A stretch of DNA of 64,000 nt from Micromonospora purpureochromogenes (GCF_900091515.1 NZ_LT607410.1:6324001-6388000); one strand, 5' to 3'; numbered from the stretch's first letter, positions 40,794 through 49,965 are shown. Made by a program: numbers and translations. The notes: a model not told the origin generated them from the sequence alone.

Positions 40794-42628
40794 CCACCGG
40801 AGGAGTCCGCCCGGAGGGCCACGACACCGGCGGCCCGACCCCGGCGGAGCTGCCGCCACCACCGGCCCCTGCCGGCACCGGGCGCACCGGCGCCGAGCGG
40901 ACCGTGCTGCGGCTGGCCCGGCCGTACCTGAGCCGGCTGGTCGGCGCGGGGCTGCTCGCCGCGGCGACGGAGTTCGCCGGGCTGGCGCTGATGGCCACCG
41001 CCACCTGGCTGCTGATGAGCGCCGCCGGCCGGCCGCCGCTGGACCGACTCACCGTGGCCATCGTCGCGGTCCGGGCACTCGCGATCAGCCGGGGCGTGTT
41101 CCGCTACACCGAACGACTCGCCGGCCACGACGCCGTGCTGCGCATGATCACCGACGTGCGGGCCCGGGTCTTCGCCACCCTCGCCACCCGTCGGGGGCCC
41201 GCCGAACAGCGGTCCGGGGACGCGCTGAGCCGGCTCGTCTCCGATGTGGAGGCCGTCCAGGACCTGCTGCTGCGGGTGCTCGTCCCCGGGGCCGCCGCCG
41301 CGCTGGTGAGCCTGCTGGCCGTCGGCGGGGCCGCGCTGGTCTCGCCGCCCGCGGCCGGGGTGCTCGCGGTGGGCCTGCTGGTCGCCGGGGTCGCGCTGCC
41401 CGTACTGGCCACCGCGCTGACCCGGCGGGCCGCCGACGAGGTCGCGCCGCTGCGCGGGGCACTCGCCACCGACGCCGTCGACCTCACCCACGGCGCCGCC
41501 GACCTGGCCGCCTTCGGCGCCACCGGGTACGCGCTGCGGGCCGCCACCGACCGCGCCGACCGGCTGGCCCGGCTGGAACGCCGGCTCGCCCGGACCGGGT
41601 TCGCCGTCGACGCGGCCGGGGTGCTGGTCGCCGGGCTGACCGCCGCCGGTGTGGTGCTCACCGCGCTGCGCGCCGGAGTCGACGGCGTACTGGTCGGCGT
41701 GCTGGCCGTCGGCACCCTCGCCGCGGTGGAGATCGCGCTGGCCCTGGTCGGCGCGGCCCGGCAGCGCACCCAGCTGCGCGCCGGCCTCGGCCGGGTCGCC
41801 GCGCTGCTCGACACCCCGCCGGCCCCGTCCGCCCCCGACGGCGGCGCGACGGTGGCCGCCCGGGCCGGGCACGACGTGCGGTTCGACGGGGTGACCGTGC
41901 GCTACCGGGAGGGCGCCGCTCCCGCCCTGGACGGCGTCGACCTGGACCTGCCGGCCGGCCGCCGGGTCGCCGTGGTCGGCCCGAGCGGCGCCGGCAAGAG
42001 CACCCTGGCCGCCGTGCTCACCGGCGCGGTGCGCCCCGACGCCGGCCGGGTCACCCTGGACGGGGTGGACCTGTCGGCGTACCCGGCCGAGGAACTGCCC
42101 CGCGCCATCGGCGGGCTGCTCGCCGAGGCGTACGTCTTCCACGCCTCCGTCCGGGACAACCTGCTGCTCGGCCGGCCCTCCGCCGGCGAGGAGGAGTTGG
42201 CCGCCGCCACCCGGGCCGCCGGCCTGCTCGACTGGGTACGCGAGCAACCGGACGGCTGGGACACCGTGGTCGGCGAGGAGGGCGGGCAGCTCTCCGGCGG
42301 CCAGCGGCAGCGGCTCGCCCTGGCCCGGGCGCTGCTCGCCGCCCCGGGCGTGCTGGTGCTGGACGAGCCCACCGAAGGGCTCGACCCGGCCGCCGCCGAC
42401 GCGGTGCTCGCCTCCGCGCTGGCCGCCACCCCGGCCGGGCACACGGTGCTGCTGATCAGCCACCGGCTCAGCGGCCTCGACGGGCTGGACGAGATCGTGG
42501 TGCTCGACGCGGGGCGGGTGGTCCAGCGCGGCCGGCACGCCGAGCTGATGGCCGGCCCCGGCTGGTACCGCGACCAGTGGCTGCTCCAGGCGGCGGCCGA
42601 GCGGGGATACCTCGCCCTGGCCCCCTGA
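40790..42628 (+). CDS. cydC: ABC transporter CydC (cytochrome bd assembly)
   Basis: A 612-residue partner of CydD, overlapping it by four bases (ATGA). A Pro-rich N-terminal tail of about 35 residues precedes TVLRLARPYLSRLVGAG, six spans, and a nucleotide-binding domain with Walker A GPSGAGKST, signature [14 protein letters not shown] and Walker B VLVLDEPTEGLD. Unlike the exporter pair at 8.9-12.7 kb, both CydD and CydC keep intact ATPase motifs. SRGVFRYTERLAGHDAVLR is a typical CydC segment. Confidence 0.9.
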   Translation: MTTGGVRPEGHDTGGPTPAELPPPPAPAGTGRTGAERTVLRLARPYLSRLVGAGLLAAATEFAGLALMATATWLLMSAAGRPPLDRLTVAIVAVRALAISRGVFRYTERLAGHDAVLRMITDVRARVFATLATRRGPAEQRSGDALSRLVSDVEAVQDLLLRVLVPGAAAALVSLLAVGGAALVSPPAAGVLAVGLLVAGVALPVLATALTRRAADEVAPLRGALATDAVDLTHGAADLAAFGATGYALRAATDRADRLARLERRLARTGFAVDAAGVLVAGLTAAGVVLTALRAGVDGVLVGVLAVGTLAAVEIALALVGAARQRTQLRAGLGRVAALLDTPPAPSAPDGGATVAARAGHDVRFDGVTVRYREGAAPALDGVDLDLPAGRRVAVVGPSGAGKSTLAAVLTGAVRPDAGRVTLDGVDLSAYPAEELPRAIGGLLAEAYVFHASVRDNLLLGRPSAGEEELAAATRAAGLLDWVREQPDGWDTVVGEEGGQLSGGQRQRLALARALLAAPGVLVLDEPTEGLDPAAADAVLASALAATPAGHTVLLISHRLSGLDGLDEIVVLDAGRVVQRGRHAELMAGPGWYRDQWLLQAAAERGYLALAP

Positions 42629-42696
42629 GAGGCTGTCGGCCCGGTTCCGGGAATCTCCCCGACGCGGCCGCCCCGTCCACGTGACAGGGTGGCTCC

Positions 42697-43368
42697 ATGC
42701 GGGGCTGCGAAGACGTACGGGTGGCGGACCGGCTGCGCGAGCTTGACGACCGGCTGCGCGGGCCGGCCCGGCTCAAGGCGGAGCTGATGGTCGAGCTGCG
42801 GGACGCGCTGGACGACGCCGCCGAGGCGTACCGGGAGGGTGGGCTGTCGGCGGCGGAGGCCGAGCGGCGCGCGGTGGCCGAGTTCGGCGCGCCGGCGCAG
42901 CTCGTGCCGGCCTACCAGGCGGAGCTGGCGGCGGCCGCGCTGCGCGGGTTGTCGCTGCGGGCCTTCGCGGTGGCCGTGGCCCTGCTCGTCGCCGGCGACC
43001 TCACCTGGCGGGGTTCGAGTTGGAGCGCCGGCCCCCGGCCGCCCGCCGGCTACCAACTGCTGTCCGCCTCGGTGAACTGGATCTGGCTGGCCGTGGCCGG
43101 CTTCGCCCTGGCCGGGCTGGCGCTCGGCGTGGGAGCGGCGCGACGCGGCCGGGCCGGCGTGCCCGTGGCCGGGCGGCTGCTGGGGTTGGGCCTGACCGGT
43201 GCGCTGCTGCTCGGCGCGGTCGTCGGGGTCGCCCTGTTCGCCTGGTCGGTGGAGCTCTGGGACGCCGCCCTGACCTGGCCCCCGATGATCATCGGTGCGG
43301 TGGTGGTCGGCGCCGGCTACTTCTCCCTCGCCCGGGCCGCCCGCTGCTGGCTGCGCGCCGCCCACTGA
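42697..43368 (+). CDS. Membrane protein with permease-prefix-like N-terminus
   Basis: A 223-residue protein. The first 75 residues (RLRELDDRLRGPARLKAELMVELRDALDDAA ... AVAEFGAPAQLVPAYQAEL, quoted in parts) form the helical permease-prefix/HAAS-like domain often encoded beside PadR genes. Four hydrophobic spans follow. The PadR gene at 43399 is convergent, an arrangement slightly different from the usual PadR-then-membrane-protein order. Function unknown. ATG 42697 and GTG 42721 are both possible starts. Confidence 0.7.
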   Translation: MRGCEDVRVADRLRELDDRLRGPARLKAELMVELRDALDDAAEAYREGGLSAAEAERRAVAEFGAPAQLVPAYQAELAAAALRGLSLRAFAVAVALLVAGDLTWRGSSWSAGPRPPAGYQLLSASVNWIWLAVAGFALAGLALGVGAARRGRAGVPVAGRLLGLGLTGALLLGAVVGVALFAWSVELWDAALTWPPMIIGAVVVGAGYFSLARAARCWLRAAH

Positions 43369-43398
43369 CGACGGGCCCACGAGGGCGAGGGGTCGCGG

Positions 43399-43740
43399 TC
43401 AGGCCGGGGCGGTGGGAGGCGTGTCGGAGCCGAGGAAGCGACCGACCGTCGCGCTGAACTCGCGCCAGCCGGCCCGCTCGCCGGCCAGCGCCCGGCGGCC
43501 GGAGTCGGTCAGCTCGTACGTGCGCCGCTCCCGGCCGCTGACGGTGCTCCACGAGCTGGCCACGTGCCCGGCCCGCTCCAGCCGGCGCAGGGCCGGGTAG
43601 ATGGTGCCGGTGGGCAGGTCGAGGTTGCCGTCGCTGCGGGCCCGCAGCGCCTCGATGATGGCGTAGCCGTGCAGTGCGCCCTGCTCCAGCACCGCGAGCA
43701 GCAGCGCGTCGAGGTGTCCGTGCAGCGCCTGAGCCCTCAT
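43399..43740 (-). CDS. PadR family transcriptional regulator (short)
   Basis: A 113-residue winged-helix protein: LDALLLAVLEQGALHGYAIIE, the recognition helix region PTGTIYPALRRLERAGHVASSW and the wing RERRTYELTDSGRRAL. It has a short C-terminal dimer helix (PadR-s2 type). ATG 43740 is preferred; TTG 43749 would overlap the palindrome. GTAG-N5-CTAC directly upstream is a likely operator. Confidence 0.85.
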   Translation of the reverse strand: MRAQALHGHLDALLLAVLEQGALHGYAIIEALRARSDGNLDLPTGTIYPALRRLERAGHVASSWSTVSGRERRTYELTDSGRRALAGERAGWREFSATVGRFLGSDTPPTAPA

Positions 43741-43742
43741 AC

Positions 43743-43755
43743 GTAGCAACGCTAC
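43743..43755. promoter_or_regulatory. Candidate operator GTAGCAACGCTAC at the short padR start
   Basis: A perfect GTAGC-N3-GCTAC palindrome three bases upstream of the padR ATG, overlapping a -10-like TAGCGT on the minus strand. The same GTAG-N5-CTAC spacing occurs twice in the cydA promoter. Confidence 0.45.
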
Positions 43756-43888
43756 TTGTCAGCCGTGCGGATCGCCAGCGGGGTGCGGGGTCCGGTCCCC
43801 CCGAGCTGCCCACTAGGGTATGTGCCCAGAGTCACTAGCCGACCGGAAGTGTCGGCGAGTGGGCAACCCGACGCACCCGGAGGTCAGT

Positions 43889-44809
43889 GTGGCCCGCCAG
43901 TCGCCCCAACGGCCCGACGCCGACGAGCCCGAGCTCGACGCCACCGACGGGCCGGTCGAGCCCGAGGTGGAGCCCGGCTCGGCCGACCGTTCCCTCTGGG
44001 ACGAGCTGCGGATCGACCCGGTGGAGATCGCTCTCCCCGCCGGCACCGGTTTCACGCTGCGCGCGTACCGGCCGGCCCGGGAGCTGACCCCGACCGACGT
44101 CGCCGAGCGCGACGAGGACGACCCGTTCCTCGCCCGCCGCCAGGTCGTCGAGGCCGAGGACGCCGAGGACGAGGAGGTGGTGATCCTCGACGAGGAGTTC
44201 GCCGCGCTCTCCGCCGAGGAGGACGAGGAGGACGGCCGGCCCGCGGGTCGCAAGCGCAGGGCCGACGCCGAGGACGAGGAGTCCGAGGCGGAGGAGGAGG
44301 ACGAGCAGGACGCGGCGGCCGACGAGGAGGTGCCGGCCTTCCTCACCCACAAGGGGCGGCTGCTGCTCTTCAAGACCCCCGAGGCGCTGGTCAGTTTCAT
44401 CCGTTCCGGCGCGCCCAACGACATGTCCCAACTGGACAGCTGGAATGAACTGTCCGAACGGGTGGAACCGGCCGACATCGCGCCGCTCGACGAGGACACC
44501 TACGAGCTGGACCTGGTAGTGGAGAACCTGCGCGGCGGGCACGACACGTGGGACCCGACGCTGCTGATCGAGGCCGGCGAGGTGGCCCGTGACCTGTCGT
44601 ACGCGCTGCGGCTACCCGCGGTGCTCGACATGCTCTCCGCCGGCTCCAGCCTGGACGACCTGGATGAGGCGTTGAGGGCAACTGTCAACGGCGGAATCGG
44701 TGGATTCCTCGGCCGACGACGGCTCAAGAAAATCGGGGCACAAACCGCAAGCTTGGGTTGGCGCACCATTGTCGGCAAGATCTCTGCTGCCGTGGACTGG
44801 CGCGACTGA
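43889..44809 (+). CDS. Acidic protein of unknown function
   Basis: A 306-residue soluble protein. Residues about 85-165 are extremely acidic (runs such as EEDEEDGRP and EAEEEDEQDAA) and probably disordered. The C-terminal 140 residues are folded in character: FLTHKGRLLLFKTPEALVSF, DLSYALRLPAVLDMLSAG, and a basic end RRRLKKIGAQTASLGWRTI. I do not recognise the family. GTG 43889 has GGAGGT just upstream. It precedes the IS110-like protein by 65 bases on the same strand and may be co-transcribed with it. Confidence 0.65.
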   Translation: MARQSPQRPDADEPELDATDGPVEPEVEPGSADRSLWDELRIDPVEIALPAGTGFTLRAYRPARELTPTDVAERDEDDPFLARRQVVEAEDAEDEEVVILDEEFAALSAEEDEEDGRPAGRKRRADAEDEESEAEEEDEQDAAADEEVPAFLTHKGRLLLFKTPEALVSFIRSGAPNDMSQLDSWNELSERVEPADIAPLDEDTYELDLVVENLRGGHDTWDPTLLIEAGEVARDLSYALRLPAVLDMLSAGSSLDDLDEALRATVNGGIGGFLGRRRLKKIGAQTASLGWRTIVGKISAAVDWRD

Positions 44810-44874
44810 CCCCGAGCGGGGAGCATCAGTCTCTGGCAGAAAAAAGACCTGTGTCCCGGGAGGAGGACGACGCC

Positions 44875-47403
44875 GTGGCGCTCGTGCGCGTGTACTGCGG
44901 TCTGGCCTCGGCGGATCCGGCCGACCGACCGGCATCGGCCGGATCGTCGCTGACGTCCGCTGTGGTCGACGACGCAGGCCGGCTGCTGCATGTCTGCGAG
45001 ATCGGTGACGACCCGACGGGCTACGCCCAGCTGGTCGCGCTGCTCGTGGAGCGGTCGGGCGGACCGAGTGGCGTGGCGATCGCGGCCGACAGCGACGACC
45101 ACACGGTCACCTCGCTGCTGAGCGCCGCCGGGCGTCCACTCGCGATCGCCGACGACGACTCGGTCGACGACTTCGCCGAGCGCTTCGCCGACGACGACTC
45201 GCTGGAGGAGATGCAGTCGCCGCCGGCCGAGCGGCGGGCGGTGGGCCTGGCCCGCGCCCTCCAGGCCGGGGCGCTCTCCGCGGTCACCCTGCCGGCACCC
45301 CGGGACCTGGCCGGCTTCAAGCAGGTCCTGGCGGCGCACGCCGCCCTGTCCACCGGTCGCCACTCGGCCGCCGTGGCGCTGCGCGAGGTGCTGCGCGAGC
45401 TCTACCCGGCCGCCCTCCGGGCGTACCCGGACCCGGCCGAGGCGGTGTCGCTCGCCGTGCTCGACGCCCTCCCCGAGCCCGGCATGCTCGGCGGCACGAC
45501 CGCCCAGGGCCGTGACGTGTCGGTCGCCGCCGAGGCGGTGGCCGCGCACCTGGCCGCCGACGGCGTGGCCGACCCCGACGAGATCGACGCCGCGGTCACC
45601 GCCCTGCGGGTGGCCATCTCCGAGACCCCCCGCCGGGCCACCGTCAACCGGGCGCTCACCTCCGCCGTCGCGGAGACCGTCCGTCAGGCGGTCGCCGCGG
45701 TACGGGCCTGCGACGCCGGCTGCGAGGCCCTGGTGGGCGCGCTCAGCGCCCGGGTCACCACGCCTGTTCCGGCACCCGGCCGGCGAGCCGCCGCCCGGCG
45801 CGGCGAGCCGGTCGGCGAACTGTCCACCCTGGGCGGCGGCACGACGGGGCTGCGTCCCGTCCGGCCGACCGAGCCCGAGCGTCCCGTTCCCACCGGCCGG
45901 CGCAGCCGGCCCGAGCCGGTCTCCGGCGGGCCACTGCCGTCGACCCCCCGGCCGCTCGGTCCGCCGCCGGTCGCACCGGCCCCGGTCGCGCCGCCACCGG
46001 TCGCACCCGCGCCGGTCACCCCCGCCGCCGCCGCGGCCACCCCGACCTCGGCACCGCCGTCGCGTACCGACCCGGGCATGCCCGCGGTCCGCCGGGGCAC
46101 CGACCCGGGCATGCCGCTGGTCCGCCGGGGTACCGATCCCGGCATGCCCGCCGTGCGCCGGGGCACCGACCCCGGCATGCCGCTGGTCCGCCGGGGTACC
46201 GACCCGGGCATGCCCGCCGTGCGCCGGGGCACCGACCCCGGCATGCCGCTGGTCCGCCGGGACCCGCCGACCAACCGTCCGGTCTCCGCGCCGCCCCCGC
46301 CGCCGCCCGGCATCACGCCGATCGCCCCGGCGCAGCGCGGCACCGTGCCCCCCGCCGAGGCGGGCGAGCCGTTCCGGCCGACCCTGACCACGGCGGCGAT
46401 CAACAACGCCCGCGCCGAGCGGCAGCGCACGGTCATCCCGCCCCGCCCGAAGACCAACGGCGCGTTGTCGGCGCCCACCGGCGGCTTCAGCGCCACCGAC
46501 CTGAGCATCCCGGTGCCGACCCCGCGCCCCGACGCGGAGTCCGCTCCCCCCGGTTCCCGGGCGAACTGGCCGCTGGTCAACAACCCCGAGGACCCGGCCG
46601 ACAGCTCCGCCAACGACCCGGTGGTGCCGCCGTACGGCGAGCGCACCGGCCGGCAGGTGGACGCGCCGACCGACCCCGGCTCGGAGCGTCGGGTCACCCC
46701 GCCGTGGCTCGCCGACGACCTGCCGCCGGAGCCCCCGATGCTGCGGCTGGTGGAGCCGCCCCCGCTGGCGGACCGGGCACTGCGCGACGGTCCGGCCCCG
46801 GGCGGCGACCCGCGCCTGGAGACGCCCCCGCTGCGGCTGGTCGACCGCGAGGAGGCGAGCCGTTCCGGGCGTGCCTCCCGAGCGGACCGGCCGGCCCCGG
46901 AGCGCCGGCCCGAGCCGGCGGAGCACCGCCCCGCGCCGATGGAGCACCGGCCGCCGCCCATCTCCGACGAGGGCGACGGCGACCTCCTGATCTTCGCGCA
47001 GGCCAGGTCCGCCTGGTTCGTCGGCCACAGCGAGGAGGAGTCCGAGCTGGACTGGTCGACCACCGCCGACACCGGTTGGCAGGCCGCCGAGCAGGCGGCC
47101 CGCCCGGCGGTCGGCTCGGAGACCTCCGCCGGCCTGCCCAAGCGGGTTCCGCAGGCCAACCTGGTGCCCGGTTCGCCGCTGCGCGAGGAGCGTCCGCTGC
47201 GGATCGTCCGCGACGCGGCGAGCCTCGCCGAGAACACCACCGGCTACTTCCGCGGCTGGCGTCGCGGCCAGGAGATCGGCGGGTTCGCCGTCGGCGGGCG
47301 ACCGGGTCGTGAGTCGGCCGGCGGCTGGGACTTCAGCCGCGACCCGGCCGAGCGCGACGACGACCGCGAGTACGAGTTCCGGTCGGCCGGTTACCGTTCC
47401 TGA
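44875..47403 (+). CDS. Large protein: degenerate IS110-like N-terminus, Pro-rich repeats, conservon-kinase-like tail
   Basis: An 842-residue protein with three parts. Residues 1-200 resemble the IS110 transposase DEDD domain in order of elements: VVDDAGRLLHVCEIGDD, GVAIAADSDDHTVTSLL, AERRAVGLARALQAG, REVLRELYPAALRAYPD and VLDALPEPG; the acidic catalytic residues are not where expected (for example VYCGLAS at the first Asp), so it is probably not an active transposase. Residues about 285-700 are Pro-rich and include six 11-residue TDPGMP repeats. Residues about 710-800 share SAWF, DTGWQAA, GLPKRVPQANLVPG and FRGWRRG with the conservon kinase at 50469. GTG 44875 follows GGGAGGAGG. Function unknown. 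Confidence 0.65.
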   Translation: MALVRVYCGLASADPADRPASAGSSLTSAVVDDAGRLLHVCEIGDDPTGYAQLVALLVERSGGPSGVAIAADSDDHTVTSLLSAAGRPLAIADDDSVDDFAERFADDDSLEEMQSPPAERRAVGLARALQAGALSAVTLPAPRDLAGFKQVLAAHAALSTGRHSAAVALREVLRELYPAALRAYPDPAEAVSLAVLDALPEPGMLGGTTAQGRDVSVAAEAVAAHLAADGVADPDEIDAAVTALRVAISETPRRATVNRALTSAVAETVRQAVAAVRACDAGCEALVGALSARVTTPVPAPGRRAAARRGEPVGELSTLGGGTTGLRPVRPTEPERPVPTGRRSRPEPVSGGPLPSTPRPLGPPPVAPAPVAPPPVAPAPVTPAAAAATPTSAPPSRTDPGMPAVRRGTDPGMPLVRRGTDPGMPAVRRGTDPGMPLVRRGTDPGMPAVRRGTDPGMPLVRRDPPTNRPVSAPPPPPPGITPIAPAQRGTVPPAEAGEPFRPTLTTAAINNARAERQRTVIPPRPKTNGALSAPTGGFSATDLSIPVPTPRPDAESAPPGSRANWPLVNNPEDPADSSANDPVVPPYGERTGRQVDAPTDPGSERRVTPPWLADDLPPEPPMLRLVEPPPLADRALRDGPAPGGDPRLETPPLRLVDREEASRSGRASRADRPAPERRPEPAEHRPAPMEHRPPPISDEGDGDLLIFAQARSAWFVGHSEEESELDWSTTADTGWQAAEQAARPAVGSETSAGLPKRVPQANLVPGSPLREERPLRIVRDAASLAENTTGYFRGWRRGQEIGGFAVGGRPGRESAGGWDFSRDPAERDDDREYEFRSAGYRS
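46066..46263 (+). repeat. Six 33-bp tandem repeats coding TDPGMP[AL]VRRG
   Basis: Six in-frame 33-base units, residues 398-463 of the host protein, alternate Ala and Leu at position 7, so the true unit is 66 bases repeated three times. Near-identical DNA suggests recent expansion or gene conversion. Confidence 0.85.
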
Positions 47404-47535
47404 GCCCGGGAAAAGCGCCTTCCACCTGCGTGTTCCTGCCCACACCCGGATAATTTGACGCCGGGTCGCGGCGGCCGGAAGCATACCGGCGGAACCGTCG
47501 GCGGCAGGTGACGCCGGGGTGGGAAGGCGACTCCA

Positions 47536-48762
47536 ATGGCGACACCGGCAATCGACTCCTCCGTGCTCACCCGACGGGGAGTGCTCACCGCGACGGCCAG
47601 CAGCCTTTTGCTGAGCGCCTGCGGGCAGGGGCAGCCGCAGGACGAGGCGGAGTCAAGCGGCAGTGCCTCGCCGGGCGGCCCGGAGCTGCTGATCGGGGTC
47701 AGCCTGGAGCTCACCGGCCGGGGCGCCGCCCTCGGCGTTCTCCAGGAGCGTGCTCTGCGGATCACCTTGGAGGCCCTGAACGTCGACCGGGTGCAGGTGG
47801 GCAACCAGCGCCGGAGCGTACGGGTGCTGGTGCGGGACAACCGCAGCGATCCGCGGCTGGCCGCGCAGCAGACCACCGACCTGATCCGCACGGACCGGGT
47901 GCACGCCCTGCTCGGCACCACGCTGACCGAGACCGCCATGGCGGTCGTCGGGGTGGCTCAACGGCTGCAGACCCCCTTCGTCTCGGTGGCGCCCGGGGAC
48001 GGCATCGTCCTGCCGCTGACGCAGCGGACCTTCATCTACAAGCTCACGCCGGACGCGGTGGATGTCGCCCGCCGGCTGGCCCGGCTGATCAGCTCACGGG
48101 GGCTGGAGCGGGTAGCCCTGCTGGCCGCCGACGGCCTGCACGGCGACTCCGGCGTCCGGGCCGTGGCGGCCGCGCTCCGGACCGCCGGGGTCGAGCTGGA
48201 CCGCACCGTACGCCTGCCCCGCGCCGGCGCCGACGCCGCCCGCGCCGCCCGGGAGGCGGTGGCCGGTGACCCCGACGGCATGGTGGTGTGGGCGGGGGCT
48301 CCGGACAGCGGCAGCGCCGCTCGCGCCCTGCGCCGGGCCCGCTGGCGCGGTCCGCTCTTCTTCGACGCGGCCGCGGTCGCCGAGGAGACCGTGGAGGGCA
48401 GCAACGCGGCGGCTGTGGAGGGGGCGTACGCGGTGCACCCCACCTGTCTGACGGACTCCACCTCGATGGGTACCACCACCGCCGCGCTGGCCCGACGCGA
48501 ACTGGTGTTCCGCTACATCCACGAGTACGGCGGGTTCAGCGGCTTCGCCCCGTACGCCTCCGACGCGCTCCAGCTCATCGCCGACGCGGCGCGACTGGCC
48601 GGCAGCGTCGACCGTGGACGGCTGCGGGCGTACCTGCAGACGCAGGTGACCGAGGGGATGGCCGGGTGGTACGCCTTCGCGCCGATCCGGCACGGCGGGA
48701 TGGACCGCGACTCGCTGGGCGTCTACCAGCTCACCCAGGGCAGCTGGACCCGGGTCTCCTGA
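47536..48762 (+). CDS. ABC-type substrate-binding lipoprotein (Leu/Ile/Val-binding fold), no transporter genes nearby
   Basis: A 408-residue exported lipoprotein. RRGVLTATASSLLLSAC gives a Tat-like or Sec signal ending in a lipobox. The mature part follows the type I periplasmic binding fold: LLIGVSLELTGRGAALG, VRDNRSDPRLAAQQTTDLI, LLGTTLTETAMAVVGVAQRL, PFVSVAPGDG and FIYKLTPDAVDVARRLA. No permease or ATPase is adjacent. It ends 230 bases from the conservon with convergent orientation and a hairpin between them. It may act as an external sensor instead of a transport component. Confidence 0.82.
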   Translation: MATPAIDSSVLTRRGVLTATASSLLLSACGQGQPQDEAESSGSASPGGPELLIGVSLELTGRGAALGVLQERALRITLEALNVDRVQVGNQRRSVRVLVRDNRSDPRLAAQQTTDLIRTDRVHALLGTTLTETAMAVVGVAQRLQTPFVSVAPGDGIVLPLTQRTFIYKLTPDAVDVARRLARLISSRGLERVALLAADGLHGDSGVRAVAAALRTAGVELDRTVRLPRAGADAARAAREAVAGDPDGMVVWAGAPDSGSAARALRRARWRGPLFFDAAAVAEETVEGSNAAAVEGAYAVHPTCLTDSTSMGTTTAALARRELVFRYIHEYGGFSGFAPYASDALQLIADAARLAGSVDRGRLRAYLQTQVTEGMAGWYAFAPIRHGGMDRDSLGVYQLTQGSWTRVS

Positions 48763-48794
48763 CCCTCGGCCGAGCCCTCTCCCCCTCTTTCCAC

Positions 48795-48837
48795 CCGCAG
48801 CCCCGGGCACCGGCACCGCCGGCGCGCGGGGCTGCGG
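48795..48837. terminator. Hairpin between lipoprotein gene and conservon
   Basis: Perfect 11-bp arms CCGCAGCCCCG and CGGGGCTGCGG (48795-48805, 48827-48837) around a GC-rich loop, between convergent genes. Probable two-way terminator. Nothing else is evident in 48763-48992. Confidence 0.55.
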
Positions 48838-48992
48838 CGCGCACGGCTACGGTGCTCACGGCTGTCGGCGCGTCCACTCGGGACCGGTCAGCAGGCAGGC
48901 TGCCCGCCGGCACGTCGAGCCCACCGGCCGGACGGGGACGCGCAGACGCGCCCGGCGTCGGCCGAAGCCGCCACCGGGCGCGTCGAGGCCGG

Positions 48993-49607
48993 TCAGGCCG
49001 GGGCGACCGCGCGCGAGCGGCGCATGGTCAGCACGTACTCGACCAGCGAGATCAGCACGTGCTTGGTCGACTCCCGGTTCCGGGCGTCGCAGGCCACCAC
49101 CGGCACGTCCGTCGAGATCGCCAGCGCGTCCCGGACGTCCTGCGGGTCGTGGTACTGCATCCCGTCGAAGCAGTTGATGGCCACCAGGTACGGCAGCCGC
49201 CGGTGCTCGAAGAAGTCGATCGCCGCGAAGCAGTCGGCCAGCCGGCGGGTGTCGACCAGGACGACGGCGCCGATCGCGCCGCGTACCAGCTCGTCCCACA
49301 TGAACCAGAACCGCGTCTGGCCCGGCGTACCGAACAGGTACAGGATCAGGTCCCGGTCGATCGAGATCCGGCCGAAGTCCATCGCCACCGTGGTCGTCGT
49401 CTTGCCCGGCACCTGCCGGGTGTCGTCGACGCCCACGCCCGCGGAGGTCATGATGGCCTCGGTGGTCAGCGGCGTGATCTCCGAGACCGAGCCGACCAAG
49501 GTCGTCTTGCCGACGCCGAATCCACCGGCGATAACGATCTTCGCCGACGTCACGCGCCCGCTCGGGGCCGGCGGCCGGTGCGACATGTCAGAGCCTGCGA
49601 AGTCCAC
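48993..49607 (-). CDS. cvnD: Conservon small GTPase (CvnD)
   Basis: A 204-residue Ras-like GTPase of the conservon type. P-loop GGFGVGKTT, GKTTTTVAMDFGR, the G3 region LYLFGTPGQTRFWFMWDEL and INCFDG in place of NKXD are typical. CvnD acts at the membrane as the output of a G-protein-like module with CvnA, B and C. GTG 49607 gives the family start MDFAGSD and overlaps cvnC by 20 bases; ATG 49586 is a shorter alternative. Last gene of the unit. Confidence 0.92.
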   Translation of the reverse strand: MDFAGSDMSHRPPAPSGRVTSAKIVIAGGFGVGKTTLVGSVSEITPLTTEAIMTSAGVGVDDTRQVPGKTTTTVAMDFGRISIDRDLILYLFGTPGQTRFWFMWDELVRGAIGAVVLVDTRRLADCFAAIDFFEHRRLPYLVAINCFDGMQYHDPQDVRDALAISTDVPVVACDARNRESTKHVLISLVEYVLTMRRSRAVAPA

Positions 49608-49965
49608 TCAGCACCCTCTCCAGCAGTTCAGTGCCCACCGCGTCGTCGGAGTCGTCCAGGATGGTCGGCTCGTGGACCGCGACCAGGCCATCCGTCGCCA
49701 TGTCGGCGATGAGCACCCGGGCCACACCCAACGGAAGCTGCATTCGCGCCGCGATCTCGGCCAACGACTGCACGCGTCCGTCACACAGCGCGGCGATGTA
49801 CTGGTGTTCGCGGCCCTGGCCGCCGTTGCCACTGGCAGCGGCGCGACCGCGCACCGTCGTCTCGACGAGCGCCTCCATGGCGATGTCGAGCCGGGGACGG
49901 GTACGACCACGGGTCACGGCGTATGGACGGACCAACGCTCCGGTTGGCTCGTCACGATCGGCCAT
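49588..49965 (-). CDS. cvnC: Conservon DUF742 protein (CvnC)
   Basis: A 125-residue DUF742 protein: ALVRPYAVTRGRTRPR at the N-terminus and a winged-helix-like core ALCDGRVQSLAEIAARMQLPLGVARVLIADM. In conservons it associates with the kinase and roadblock protein; it has DNA-binding-like topology but no proven DNA target. ATG 49965 has GAGGTGAG eight bases upstream, better than upstream alternatives. Confidence 0.9.
   Translation of the reverse strand: MADRDEPTGALVRPYAVTRGRTRPRLDIAMEALVETTVRGRAAASGNGGQGREHQYIAALCDGRVQSLAEIAARMQLPLGVARVLIADMATDGLVAVHEPTILDDSDDAVGTELLERVLSGLRRL

Noticed and set aside
44875..45480. An active IS110 insertion sequence
   Set aside because: No terminal repeats or target duplication are visible, catalytic acids are not in place, and the frame continues for 600 more residues into unrelated domains with host-like codon use.
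46066..46263. CRISPR-like array
   Set aside because: The repeats are contiguous, in frame, without spacers, and encode an 11-residue protein repeat.
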